In this document: positions 7,429-14,823 of the stretch, piece by piece | Position numbering within the stretch: position 1 is the first letter of the stretch | Layout of the letters: every line of letters starts with the position of its first letter | DNA from: CAYLYU01 sp964501925 | GTDB lineage: Bacteria; Pseudomonadota; Zetaproteobacteria; Mariprofundales; Mariprofundaceae | NCBI GenBank assembly: GCA_964501925.1 | Contig: CAZCTM010000041.1 | Location: 1-15,544, forward strand | Length of the DNA stretch: 15,544 nt | Direction of reading: 5' to 3' | Position numbers and translations under genes: made by a program | Notes under the pieces: model-generated | What the model was told of the DNA's origin: nothing | Database searches by the model: none | Seen by the model: the letters and a program-made list of their open reading frames with translations, nothing else

Positions 7429-10062
7429 CTATTCCTCTACCAGGGCGCTGAAATAAAAGGGATCAACCGAAACCGGCACCACGTTTCCCTCCCGGTCCAG
7501 TATGGTATGAGCCGAAAAGTCCACATGGCGCTGATATGTTACCCCTTCAGGGAAATTGTCCTTGTCCGGCATGTTGCTTGCGGAAAAAACACCCCTGAAC
7601 TCATTGCCGACCACGACCAGAGAGCCAAACCCGCCAAGGTAGGGCTGAAACTCCGTTTCCGGACCATTGGCGGGCACATTGGCAAGCACGATATCCGTGA
7701 TCTCTTCAAAGGATTTCCTGCACTGCTTGAGGTGTGTGATCCAGCGATCGTTTTCCGTTTCAAGATCAATGAACTCCTGGTAAAACAGGCCAACCGTTCC
7801 GTTCTCCGCAACAGCCAGTGCCACATTGATGGCATTCGGAATGGTCTGTAAATCCTTTGACCAGCTCAGGCCCCTGTCCGTTGATTTGCGAACATGCAAG
7901 ACATATTTCGATTCTGTTTTATCCGCCCAGGCAATGTAAACGGTGGAGCTGTTATTGGGATCAACAGCAATGGCCAAATCCGATCCGATCCGTTGATTTC
8001 CCAAGGCCTCCCTTCCCGGAAGAGGAACACGGATGTCCTTTACAACCCTCGTGCCGACCATGCGATCATCCGGATCTATGAGGGCCTGAAATGGCCGAAT
8101 GCCTTTCCCCCCCAGATCATCACGCACGACAACCACGTCACTGACCACCTCATTCCCGTCAAATCGACGCCATCCGAAAAAAGCCGCATACACGGTCCCG
8201 TCCCGGGAAACGGTTGTCTTTACGAGAGGGCCATCCTGACCCGGCGTACTTCGCGACTCGATGTGAATGGGGCGAAATGTCTTGCCATTATCAAGGGAAA
8301 CAGAAATGGAGGCGGTCTTCCCTTCGGCCGCATTGTAATCATTGTGCCCGACAATGACGGCATCGGTACTGCCATCAAAATTGCCAGCAAGATACCGCAT
8401 CTCATGACTGGCGTTCCAGGATCCCCACTGGCTCGTATGAAACCGGGTTCCATCCGAGAGACCGACCCATATACCCTTCTGCTCAACACCTTCCGGCGGA
8501 ATATCAAATTTCATGACATCCGTCTTGCCATCGCCGTTGAAATCACCGGCCAAAACCTTCATGTACTTGTCCGTTTGCCATATTGCCCAGCGACTGGTCT
8601 GGAACTGCTTTCCGTTCGACAGCCCCACCCAGAGCCCAAGCCGGTCATGGCCCTTGGGAGGCACATCAAATTTCATGACGTCCGTTTTGCCATCACCGTT
8701 GAAGTCCCCGGCGAGAACCTTCATGTACATGTCCGTCTGCCACGTGGCCCACCGACTCATGTCAAACCGGGAACCGGTGGACAGTCCCACCCAAAGGCCC
8801 AGCCTTGCAGGTCCCGATGACCGAACATCGAACTTCATGATGTCCGTCTTTCCGTCGCCGTTGAAGTCACCCGCGAGGACCTTCATCTCCCTGGACATCT
8901 CAGCTGCTGCCCACTTCTTCAGCTGAAACTGCTTGCCATCCGACAACCCCACCCAGAGCCCGGTTTCCTTGGAGCCTTCCGAGGGCACATCGAACTTCAT
9001 GATGTCCGTCTTTCCGTCGCCGTTGAAGTCACCCGCGAGGACCTTCATCTCCTTGTAAGCCGGCCATGAACCCCACGGTTCGAGTTTGAAGCTTTTTCCG
9101 TCGGAGATACCCACCCAGATGTTCGCGGTGGTAGCCCCAAACGGTGGCACATCAATGATGGCAATGTCTTCCCACCCATCGGCATTGAAATCACCGGAAA
9201 GATATTTCAGATCCTGACCTTTATACTGTCCCTTGACCTTTCCCGCGACGTAGTTGTAGAGACGGTACAGCATCTTTTTGTCCTGGCTGCTTTCCACCAC
9301 GCCCCACTGGCTCATGTTGAACTTTTTTCCGTCCGAAATACCCACCCACAAAGTAATCTTGCCATCCACCGTTGTGGGAATGTGAATCTTGAGCACATCC
9401 GTCTTGCCATCACCATTGAAGTCCCCAGACAAGACCTTCAGGCACTTGTCGATGGGGCATGTTCCCCACTTCTCTGCTGAAAACTTGTCTCCCTGGGACA
9501 GCCCTACCCACACGCCCAGACGATGTTTGCCCGAAGGGGCGACATCAAACTTCACGACATCTGTCATGCGATTGCTGAAAGTCTTTATGGAAGGATGTCC
9601 GATATGCTCGCCCTTGAGCAGGCTTTTTGCCTCTTCGGGTTCGATCACATTGGGTATCTTCAATACCTCACCCGGAAAGGCCAGCGAGGGGTTCAAGCCA
9701 CTGAGATAGATCTGATTGAGATCTCCACCGGGGGCAATGCCGGTGTAAATAAGGCCGGATTGATTCTTCTGGGTCAATGAAACCGTATTGACCACCCAGC
9801 TCTTCCCATTGTCCATGGAAAGAAACAGGGGCATATCGCCACTCCCGGGCGCAATGGCCATGGAACTAAGAACAGATGAAATCATTCGACGGGGGTAAGA
9901 TGGATTCACCGCAAGCATCGGGGCGCTATCCTGACCGGACTCGTAACTCAGGCTGGCCGGGATCATATTGACCACATGCACCTGTGACTTTGCACTCGCA
10001 GGCAAGCCCCAGAAAACAGACATCAATGTCAAAAAGATCCATGCAAAGCGGACGGGGTTCAC
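7429..10062 (-). CDS. Large secreted protein: BNR/Asp-box scaffold with inserted FG-GAP-like repeats
   Basis: An 877-residue protein. GTG 10062 is preferred over the upstream TTG 10077 because GGAGGAGG (10068-10075) sits 5 nt before it and a clean signal peptide follows (VNPVRFAWIFLTLMSVFWG, cleavage near ASAKS). There is one Asp-box (SMDNGKSW, about residue 82) before the repeats and two after (SLDNGKTF at about 589; STDRGLSW further on), as in sialidase-like beta-propellers. Between them, at about residues 166-573, are seven units of about 54 residues ending in DFNGDGKTD, a Ca-binding FG-GAP/VCBS signature, each with a WVGLSDG-type strand. Unit 2 carries about 25 extra residues. No sialidase catalytic set was identified, so a binding or adhesive role is more likely than an enzyme (inference). 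It forms a two-gene unit with the SPOR-domain gene. Confidence 0.9.
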   Translation of the reverse strand: MNPVRFAWIFLTLMSVFWGLPASAKSQVHVVNMIPASLSYESGQDSAPMLAVNPSYPRRMISSVLSSMAIAPGSGDMPLFLSMDNGKSWVVNTVSLTQKNQSGLIYTGIAPGGDLNQIYLSGLNPSLAFPGEVLKIPNVIEPEEAKSLLKGEHIGHPSIKTFSNRMTDVVKFDVAPSGKHRLGVWVGLSQGDKFSAEKWGTCPIDKCLKVLSGDFNGDGKTDVLKIHIPTTVDGKITLWVGISDGKKFNMSQWGVVESSQDKKMLYRLYNYVAGKVKGQYKGQDLKYLSGDFNADGWEDIAIIDVPPFGATTANIWVGISDGKSFKLEPWGSWPAYKEMKVLAGDFNGDGKTDIMKFDVPSEGSKETGLWVGLSDGKQFQLKKWAAAEMSREMKVLAGDFNGDGKTDIMKFDVRSSGPARLGLWVGLSTGSRFDMSRWATWQTDMYMKVLAGDFNGDGKTDVMKFDVPPKGHDRLGLWVGLSNGKQFQTSRWAIWQTDKYMKVLAGDFNGDGKTDVMKFDIPPEGVEQKGIWVGLSDGTRFHTSQWGSWNASHEMRYLAGNFDGSTDAVIVGHNDYNAAEGKTASISVSLDNGKTFRPIHIESRSTPGQDGPLVKTTVSRDGTVYAAFFGWRRFDGNEVVSDVVVVRDDLGGKGIRPFQALIDPDDRMVGTRVVKDIRVPLPGREALGNQRIGSDLAIAVDPNNSSTVYIAWADKTESKYVLHVRKSTDRGLSWSKDLQTIPNAINVALAVAENGTVGLFYQEFIDLETENDRWITHLKQCRKSFEEITDIVLANVPANGPETEFQPYLGGFGSLVVVGNEFRGVFSASNMPDKDNFPEGVTYQRHVDFSAHTILDREGNVVPVSVDPFYFSALVEE
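8346..9564 (-). repeat. Seven tandem ~162-bp FG-GAP coding repeats
   Basis: Seven tandem units inside the large secreted protein, most exactly 162 bp apart; the second is longer. Protein consensus per unit is KFDVPP, then LWVGLSDGKQF, then MKVLAGDFNGDGKTD. The outer units are more diverged (DFNADGWED, NFDGSTD) and the inner four are most alike. Bases 8825-8890 and 8987-9052 are identical over 66 bp, pointing to recent unit duplication or conversion. Confidence 0.9.
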
Positions 10063-10067
10063 GTAAA

Positions 10068-10075
10068 CCTCCTCC
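10068..10075 (-). promoter_or_regulatory. Shine-Dalgarno that fixes a GTG start
   Basis: The complement reads GGAGGAGG, then TTTAC, then GTG at 10062. This near-ideal ribosome site decides GTG 10062 over the longer TTG 10077 reading for the large secreted protein. Confidence 0.8.
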
Positions 10076-10216
10076 AAGTCAAATCAATCATGAACGTTGG
10101 TTTTTCACAGCCGGATCGTCAAGCTCTGATATACCACCTGCATCACGGGTCAGAACACAAACCATTCTTGCGTTCCCCATTCCAGAAGCATGCCGTAGTC
10201 TCAAACCGGTTTCCTC

Positions 10217-10855
10217 TTACTCCGACTTGAAACCGATTGCCATGTGACTGCCATCGCAATAGGGCTTGCTGTTCGAAGCGCCACATCGGCAAAGTGCCAC
10301 TTTTTCACCCCGGCTGACGATCCGACCATCCTTGTCAAGAATTTCGCATGGCCCCTTGATCACCAGCGGTCCATCCGGTTGAACGCTGATTTCAAGACAG
10401 CCTCTGGAAAGCTCGAACTCGATCCTGCCAACCTGGCACTGGCCATTGTCCCGGAAACCCGCCTCCTTGTGCGCATTATCGCAATAGGGCTTGTTTTTTG
10501 ATGCCCCGCATCGACAGAGCGTGGCTCGAAACACCTTGCTCTTCTTGCCGTTGAGATAAAAATCGGCATGAATCCGCAGGGGACCATCGGGTTCAACCGT
10601 GATGGTGTTAACCTCCGGTGCCATTTCCTCTTCAGCCTCCCCGTCGCGTTCATACGTCAACGCACCTGAAGGACAGGTCCTGATCAGAGCCGCGAGCTTG
10701 CCGGCATCCGCTTCGTCCGGAAAGATCCACGGACCCTTAACACCCGCTCTGAAGACCTTCGGCAACCCTCTTACGCAGTGCCCGGAATGGATGCACAGCA
10801 CCGGATCAAAATGGACCACAATATGTTTGCCCTCATATCGCTGAATCTTGCTCAT
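10217..10855 (-). CDS. Ferredoxin-like (YjdI/Fer4_19) plus two CDGSH iron-sulfur domains
   Basis: A 212-residue cytoplasmic Fe-S protein (no signal peptide). Residues 1-70 match E. coli YjdI: ICIHSGH-type segment with Cys21 and Cys27 (LCIHSGHCVRG), then PWIFPDEADA and Cys61 in TCPSGAL. Two CDGSH zinc-finger-like [2Fe-2S] motifs follow: CRCGASKNKPYCDNAH (about 113-128, with Asn-Ala replacing Gly-Ser) and CRCGASNSKPYCDGSH near the C-terminus. Each is preceded by a beta strand of the GPLRIHADFYLNGK or GPLVIKGPCEI type. The start is ATG 10855, with GGGAGG a few bases upstream; an ATG 18 bp earlier lacks such a site. It stands between two gaps, so it may have its own promoter. Electron transfer or cluster carriage is expected; the partner is unknown. 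Confidence 0.93.
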   Translation of the reverse strand: MSKIQRYEGKHIVVHFDPVLCIHSGHCVRGLPKVFRAGVKGPWIFPDEADAGKLAALIRTCPSGALTYERDGEAEEEMAPEVNTITVEPDGPLRIHADFYLNGKKSKVFRATLCRCGASKNKPYCDNAHKEAGFRDNGQCQVGRIEFELSRGCLEISVQPDGPLVIKGPCEILDKDGRIVSRGEKVALCRCGASNSKPYCDGSHMAIGFKSE

Positions 10856-11134
10856 TGACTCCTCCCTATCCATCCATGAACCATGGTGAAGAATCGGCTT
10901 GCCGGCATACCCTGCTATTTTATGCCGTCTCCAACGGGATTGATGGACAGCACACTCATTCCATCAATATAGCAGGAATCGCCCTTCATGACTTTCCATC
11001 CAGCCATTCCGGGCTCCCTCAACGACATCCACACACCGAGAACCATCGCGAGATAGCCTGCCCGGGAATGGATCCGGACCGGTTACCGGCATCAAACTTC
11101 CCACATCCACTACCCCTGGACACACCGAAAAAGT
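10856..11134. other. Intergenic gap of about 280 bp between the yqjG-type gene and the ferredoxin/CDGSH gene
   Basis: No convincing coding frame. A plus-strand frame stays open through here but has no ribosome site and runs into the minus-strand yqjG-type gene. The gap holds the nested inverted repeat at 10911-10976. The remaining part, 10977-11134, shows only a small CCGG-rich palindromic patch near 11077-11088 and no clear terminator for the upstream gene. Confidence 0.6.
10911..10976. repeat. Nested inverted repeat able to form a three-way junction
   Basis: The 17-nt run TCCATCAATATAGCAGG (10960-10976) is fully complementary to CCTGCTAT (10911-10918) plus ATTGATGGA (10939-10947), which are separated by 20 nt. 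Those 20 nt contain their own small hairpin, CCGT-ctcca-ACGG (10925-10937). The second arm's loop is 12 nt (10948-10959). It lies 55 bp upstream of the ferredoxin/CDGSH start, on that gene's leader side. No U-run follows on either strand, so it does not look like an intrinsic terminator. The minus strand also reads TGCTATATT at 10974-10966, an extended -10-like element, so it could instead be a promoter with operator. Confidence 0.6.
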
Positions 11135-12079
11135 TCATGTCTGAAATCGTTCACGATCATGCGGCGCACTGAAATCCAGCAGCGGCCCTCTGGGTACGAT
11201 CCGATTCGGATTTATGGATACATGGCTGAAATAATAGTGCCGCTTTATATGGGACATGTGAACGGTCTCCGAAATCCCGGGTTGCTGGTAGAGGTCCCTG
11301 AGATAATTTGACAGATTCGGAAAATCGAAAATACGCTGCCGATTGCACTTGAAATGACCATGGTAGACGGCATCAAACCGTATCAGTGTCGCAAACAACC
11401 GCCAGTCAGCCTCGGTGATTCTGTTGCCTGCAAGATAGCGCTGACCACCCAAACGGCTGTCCAGCTCATCCAGTGCCCCAAAGAGTGCATCAAACGCCTC
11501 ATTGTATGCCTCCTGGGTCGTGGCAAAACCACATTTGTAGACGCCATTGTTCACATGCTCATAGACAAACTCATTCACCTCATCGATCTCCGCTCGAAGG
11601 GGAGCGGGATAATAATCCTCCGCATTTCCGGTAAGATGATTAAACGCCGAGTTGAACATGCGGATGATCTCACTTGATTCATTATTGACGATTGTCTCAC
11701 TCTTCCTGTCCCACAAGACAGGCACGGTCACACGTCCTGAATATCCTGGATCAGCCCTGGCATAAAGCTGATAAAGATATCTGAATCCATGCAGCGGCTC
11801 GGGCTCGGGCCTGAATTCCCACCCATGGTCAAGCAAATCCGGATGTACGGTCGAAAGACCAATGATGTCTTCGAGTTGCTTGATCTTGCGAAAGATCACC
11901 GTGCGATGTGCCCAGGGACAGGCATGACTGACATACAGATGATATCGGCCCGTCTCTGCAGGATACCCAGCCTCACCAATCGCATGGTGAAACATCGTTT
12001 CCGGCCGATGGAAACGACCGTCGGAAGACGCCCAGCCTCCCTCGTCAGATTGCCAGCAGCCGTTCATCATGCGGCCCAT
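11135..12079 (-). CDS. yqjG: Glutathionyl-hydroquinone reductase (Xi-class glutathione transferase, YqjG/ECM4 family)
   Basis: Reduces glutathionyl-hydroquinones with glutathione, releasing hydroquinone and GSSG; cytoplasmic. The 314-residue length fits the family (E. coli YqjG 328). The thioredoxin-like N-domain contains the catalytic Cys54 in YVSHACPWAHRT. The GSH pocket shows TVPVLWD and NNESSEIIRMFNSAF. The helical C-domain includes YKCGFATTQEAYNEA and RYLAGNRITEADWRLF, and the family's HYYFSHVSINPNRIVP lies near the C-terminus. Start ATG 12079 follows GGGAGGA by 5 nt; internal ATGs at residues 4-5 are alternatives. It is the last member of the tight minus-strand cluster, 22 bp after the YdjM-like gene. 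Confidence 0.94.
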   Translation of the reverse strand: MGRMMNGCWQSDEGGWASSDGRFHRPETMFHHAIGEAGYPAETGRYHLYVSHACPWAHRTVIFRKIKQLEDIIGLSTVHPDLLDHGWEFRPEPEPLHGFRYLYQLYARADPGYSGRVTVPVLWDRKSETIVNNESSEIIRMFNSAFNHLTGNAEDYYPAPLRAEIDEVNEFVYEHVNNGVYKCGFATTQEAYNEAFDALFGALDELDSRLGGQRYLAGNRITEADWRLFATLIRFDAVYHGHFKCNRQRIFDFPNLSNYLRDLYQQPGISETVHMSHIKRHYYFSHVSINPNRIVPRGPLLDFSAPHDRERFQT

Positions 12080-12101
12080 GCATGTCCTCCCTCACTCATG
12101 G

Positions 12102-12674
12102 TCATGCAACCCATGTCACCAGCGCAAAGACCCAAAATGCGACATAAAATAGCATCACGGATACGATGATATTGCGGCCTTGCGGAGTTTGCGCCTGGCA
12201 AAGAAGCCAGGCACCACCCGCCATCACTACCAGCAGCTCCAGCAAACCGACAAACTGCCCAAAATGGGCCGGATCCCAGTAGGAGACAGGACTGCTGAAG
12301 CGAACATCGGACAACGGCCAGAAATGGCGGTGCGCATCATCGTGATGCACCGGCAGATCAAACAGGGAATGAACAAACATGCTGGCAGAAAACACGGCAA
12401 GTGCGTTCATTCTGGCGCGCCAGGCCATAAACCAAGCCAGGCCAAGCAACGGCAAGGAGTGAAAGGCATCAAAAACAAGTTGCCAGCCGGAATCAAAGTA
12501 GTCCTGCCGCCAGATGGAACGCTCGTCAAGGCCATTGCACCTTGCCCATCCGTAAAACACGAAAATCGGCACATCCGGAAGCAGTGCCCCGGCAACAATG
12601 GGAATGGTATGGATTTCACGATCCTTTTTGCGGAAAAGAAGCAGATTGATGATGGCATGGGCGGGTGTGTTCAT
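12102..12674 (-). CDS. YdjM-like (DUF457) membrane protein, putative metal-dependent hydrolase
   Basis: A 190-residue protein with about four hydrophobic helices. Conserved His/Asp landmarks match the YdjM/DUF457 pattern: TPAHAIINLLL at the N-terminus, GALLPDVPIF, AFHSLPLLGL, then VHSLFDLPVHHDDAHRHFWP. A longer frame begins at 12812, but its first 46 residues overlap the upstream gene in another frame and are Arg/Ser-rich. ATG 12674 gives the family N-terminus and lies 16 bp after the upstream stop; its ribosome site is weak (GGG directly before the ATG). Enzymatic activity of this family is poorly established; the name rests on metal-ligand-like residues. Role in this cluster unknown. Confidence 0.8.
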   Translation of the reverse strand: MNTPAHAIINLLLFRKKDREIHTIPIVAGALLPDVPIFVFYGWARCNGLDERSIWRQDYFDSGWQLVFDAFHSLPLLGLAWFMAWRARMNALAVFSASMFVHSLFDLPVHHDDAHRHFWPLSDVRFSSPVSYWDPAHFGQFVGLLELLVVMAGGAWLLCQAQTPQGRNIIVSVMLFYVAFWVFALVTWVA

Positions 12675-12690
12675 CCCGGAGACTGCTGGA

Positions 12691-13896
12691 TCAACTGCGC
12701 TGGATGACTGCAAATATCGCCTGCGGCGGATCGTCGTTCCTCGATGAGAGAAAGATCGTATGGAACAGTTCGGTGATCCTGAAGCCTTTGCCGAACATGG
12801 TCCGAAGGTCATCGGGTGAAAACCGGCAGGGTGGCCCCTGCTCCCTTGTTTCCCGATGCGAAAAGCACTTGAGCAACAGAACCCCGCCAGGTTTCAGCCA
12901 TTCATGGATATGTTCGATATAGCATCTTCGCTGATTCTTATCGGCAAAACAGTGCAACACCCCCCGATCGAGGATGAGATCAAAATGCTTATCAAGATCG
13001 AGCGACAGCACATCACCCACGATAAAACGAACAGCAACGCCGGCCTCTCCAGCCCGTTGCCGGGCCCCTTGGATAGCCGCTTCTGCGATATCCACTGCCG
13101 TAACATCAAAACCAGATCGTGCGAGCGCGATGGCCTGGGTCCCCGGCCCACAGCCCAGATCAAGGACGGTTCCCTCGCTGATACCCAGCCGTGACAACGC
13201 CATGGCAAAATCAGGGTCAAGGTCGGGATGAAACCAAGGGAGGTCCTCAGCAGGTGTTTCCTCATATCTTGCCTGCCAGCCCAATGCTTCAGGCGGCATC
13301 CAAGCCGCTCCCCATTTGCCCGCATGCGTGAAATCCTTGATGGGCATCCGGCTGCGGGGGGAGGCCTCCATGGCCTGAAAATCAGGGTCGAGATGATCCG
13401 CATCACCCGGATAACCCACCGCCACAACACTCATCACATGCAGCCTCTCGGGCAATTCAAGCTGGTCTTTCAGTGTATCTGCGTTAAAACCCCCCATCTG
13501 ATGGCTGGCCAACCCAAGTGCCGTGGCCTGCAGACACAGGCACATGACGGCCTGGCCGGTATCGTATTCACACCAGCGGTTGGGCTGGCCATTCTGCGAA
13601 AATTCCGGTTCACTGGCAGCCACAATAAACAACGGTGCGTGTTTCGCCCACAGCTGATTCTTGGGGGCCAATGCTGCCAGGACCCTCTGCCAACAATCAT
13701 CCTTTGCAAAACGATCAGCGACAATCAGACGCCAGGGTTCTTCACCAAAGCAGGAAGGTGCCCAGCGTGCCGCCTCCAAACAGATTGAAACCTGCTCCCT
13801 GCTTACCGGCTTTCCCGGGTTAAATGCCCGGGTACTCCACCTCTCGGCAAAAAGACGTTCAATCGGTGCTTCGACATTCAGACGCTGTTGGGCCAT
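12691..13896 (-). CDS. Nitroreductase-methyltransferase fusion protein
   Basis: One 401-residue frame carries two enzymes. Residues 1-197 are a nitroreductase-like FMN oxidoreductase: FAERWSTRAF, LEAARWAPSCFGEEPWRLIV, ATALGLASHQMGGFN, and a typical family end at KDFTHAGKWGAAW. Residues about 205-401 are a class I SAM methyltransferase: WQARYEETPAEDLPW, motif I VLDLGCGPGTQAIALA (244-259), acidic VTAVDI (265-270), FDLILDRGVLHCF (305-317) and LKPGGVLLLKCF. The W-x(3)-Y ... PW entry is shared with thiopurine- and tellurite-resistance-type (TPMT/TehB-like) methyltransferases. GGAG lies 7 nt before ATG 13896. No internal stop or frame change was seen at the junction. Substrate unknown; coupled reduction and methylation is a possibility only. 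Confidence 0.92.
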   Translation of the reverse strand: MAQQRLNVEAPIERLFAERWSTRAFNPGKPVSREQVSICLEAARWAPSCFGEEPWRLIVADRFAKDDCWQRVLAALAPKNQLWAKHAPLFIVAASEPEFSQNGQPNRWCEYDTGQAVMCLCLQATALGLASHQMGGFNADTLKDQLELPERLHVMSVVAVGYPGDADHLDPDFQAMEASPRSRMPIKDFTHAGKWGAAWMPPEALGWQARYEETPAEDLPWFHPDLDPDFAMALSRLGISEGTVLDLGCGPGTQAIALARSGFDVTAVDIAEAAIQGARQRAGEAGVAVRFIVGDVLSLDLDKHFDLILDRGVLHCFADKNQRRCYIEHIHEWLKPGGVLLLKCFSHRETREQGPPCRFSPDDLRTMFGKGFRITELFHTIFLSSRNDDPPQAIFAVIQRS

Positions 13897-13947
13897 GGTT
13901 GATCTCCACTGGGTGAATTTTTGCTGCAGAGGCCACAGCTTGAATCG

Positions 13948-14184
13948 TTACAGATCCGCATGGCTTCCGTCGCAGAAGGGCTTGTTGTCCGTGTGCTTGC
14001 ACTGACACAGAGCCACCGTCTGCTTTTCACTGATTTCAAACGCGTATGGTGTGAAATCCGTGCCTTCGTGCGAGCCATCACAAAACGGCTGATTGGCGGA
14101 CCTTCCACAGGCACACCAGTAATAGGTGCCCGGCTCCAGTTCCATAATTTCGGGTTCCTTTGCTGCAATATCAGGTTCACTCAT
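13948..14184 (-). CDS. Small protein with two CDGSH iron-sulfur motifs
   Basis: A 78-residue cytoplasmic protein made almost wholly of two CDGSH units: CACGRSANQPFCDGSH and CQCKHTDNKPFCDGSH. Each supplies three Cys and one His for a [2Fe-2S] cluster of the mitoNEET type. The bacterial paired-CDGSH class is known but its roles are mostly undefined. ATG 14184 is chosen because GGAGG lies 8 nt upstream; an in-frame ATG at 14199 has no ribosome site. It sits between yceI (27 bp upstream) and the nitroreductase fusion (51 bp downstream). It is a second, independent CDGSH gene in this window. Confidence 0.9.
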   Translation of the reverse strand: MSEPDIAAKEPEIMELEPGTYYWCACGRSANQPFCDGSHEGTDFTPYAFEISEKQTVALCQCKHTDNKPFCDGSHADL

Positions 14185-14211
14185 GTTGTCATCCTCCATT
14201 TTTACTGATGA

Positions 14212-14796
14212 TTATTGGCGAATGCCTTCGATGGACAGGAACAGCTCCACATTCTCCGCCGCCGGCCCCAGCATGGCGCCCTTTTTCATGTTGTAATCGG
14301 AGAGATGCAGCGTGGTTCTGCCCTCGAAGCCGCGTCTGAAGCCGCCCCATGGATCCTTGCCGGCACCGATTTGCCTTACGTCTATGGCAATCTCCTTCGT
14401 CACGCCGCGCAGCGTCAGCGTGCCCTTGAGCACACCCTGGCCGTTTCCTTTGTCGGTAAAGCCGGTGGAAACAAACGTTGCCTTCGGATATTTGGCGACA
14501 TCGAAGAAATCGGGGCTTCGCAGGTGCTTGTCACGCTCGGCGTGATTGGTATCGATGCTGGCTACGTCAATGATAATGTTTACCTTGTTGCCAACCGGAT
14601 TTTTTTCATCGTAGGTGAATGTGCCCTCAAATGTGTTAAAACGGCCCAGCAACCAACTGAAACCAAGGTGTTTGATCCTGAACTCGATAAAGGCATGGGC
14701 CTTGGCTGTATCGATCACGTAGTTTTCCGCAGCCTGCGCCGGCAGAGTCACGGCCAGCGCCATCAGCATTGCGGCAGATAAAGTCTTCAGTTTCAT
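14212..14796 (-). CDS. yceI: YceI family periplasmic protein
   Basis: A 194-residue secreted lipocalin-like protein with a signal peptide (KLKTLSAAMLMALAVTLP, cleavage after AQA). Very close to E. coli YceI: YVIDTAKAHAFIEFRIKHLG, FNTFEGTFTYDEKNP, the highly conserved DTNHAERDKHLRSPDFFD, LTLRGVTKEI and DPWGGFRRGFEG. The family binds long isoprenoid lipids in a beta-barrel; in E. coli the gene is induced by high pH and osmotic stress. ATG 14796 is chosen because AGGAGG (14803-14808) lies 6 nt before it; an upstream ATG at 14850 would overlap yceJ and break the signal peptide. It follows yceJ by 46 bp, the same pair and order as in E. coli. Confidence 0.96.
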   Translation of the reverse strand: MKLKTLSAAMLMALAVTLPAQAAENYVIDTAKAHAFIEFRIKHLGFSWLLGRFNTFEGTFTYDEKNPVGNKVNIIIDVASIDTNHAERDKHLRSPDFFDVAKYPKATFVSTGFTDKGNGQGVLKGTLTLRGVTKEIAIDVRQIGAGKDPWGGFRRGFEGRTTLHLSDYNMKKGAMLGPAAENVELFLSIEGIRQ

Positions 14797-14802
14797 TTTC
14801 TG

Positions 14803-14808
14803 CCTCCT
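14803..14808 (-). promoter_or_regulatory. Shine-Dalgarno fixing the yceI start
   Basis: The complement reads AGGAGG, then six bases, then ATG at 14796, which favours the short reading with a normal signal peptide over ATG 14850. Confidence 0.8.
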
Positions 14809-14823
14809 TTGTTTTGTTTCATA

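Noticed and set aside
7894..8820. Plus-strand 308-codon open frame
   Set aside because: It lies antisense to the FG-GAP repeats, stays open because the repeated bases lack stops in that frame, and has no ribosome site or family-like sequence.
8346..9564. Regular repeats suggesting a CRISPR array
   Set aside because: The units are 162 bp, all coding in one frame, with no unique-spacer pattern.
10203..10235. AAACCGGTTT palindrome and CGGTTTC/GAAACCG hairpin over the end of the ferredoxin/CDGSH gene as a terminator
   Set aside because: The stem is only 7 bp with a 15-nt loop and is not followed by a U-run; too weak to call.
10855..11172. Plus-strand 105-codon frame across the gap beside the yqjG-type gene
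   Set aside because: No ribosome site, overlaps the 3' end of the yqjG-type gene, and contains the inverted repeat; composition is not protein-like.
12180..12707. Plus-strand 175-codon frame
   Set aside because: Antisense to the YdjM-like gene, rich in Lys/Gly/His in a way typical of shadow frames.
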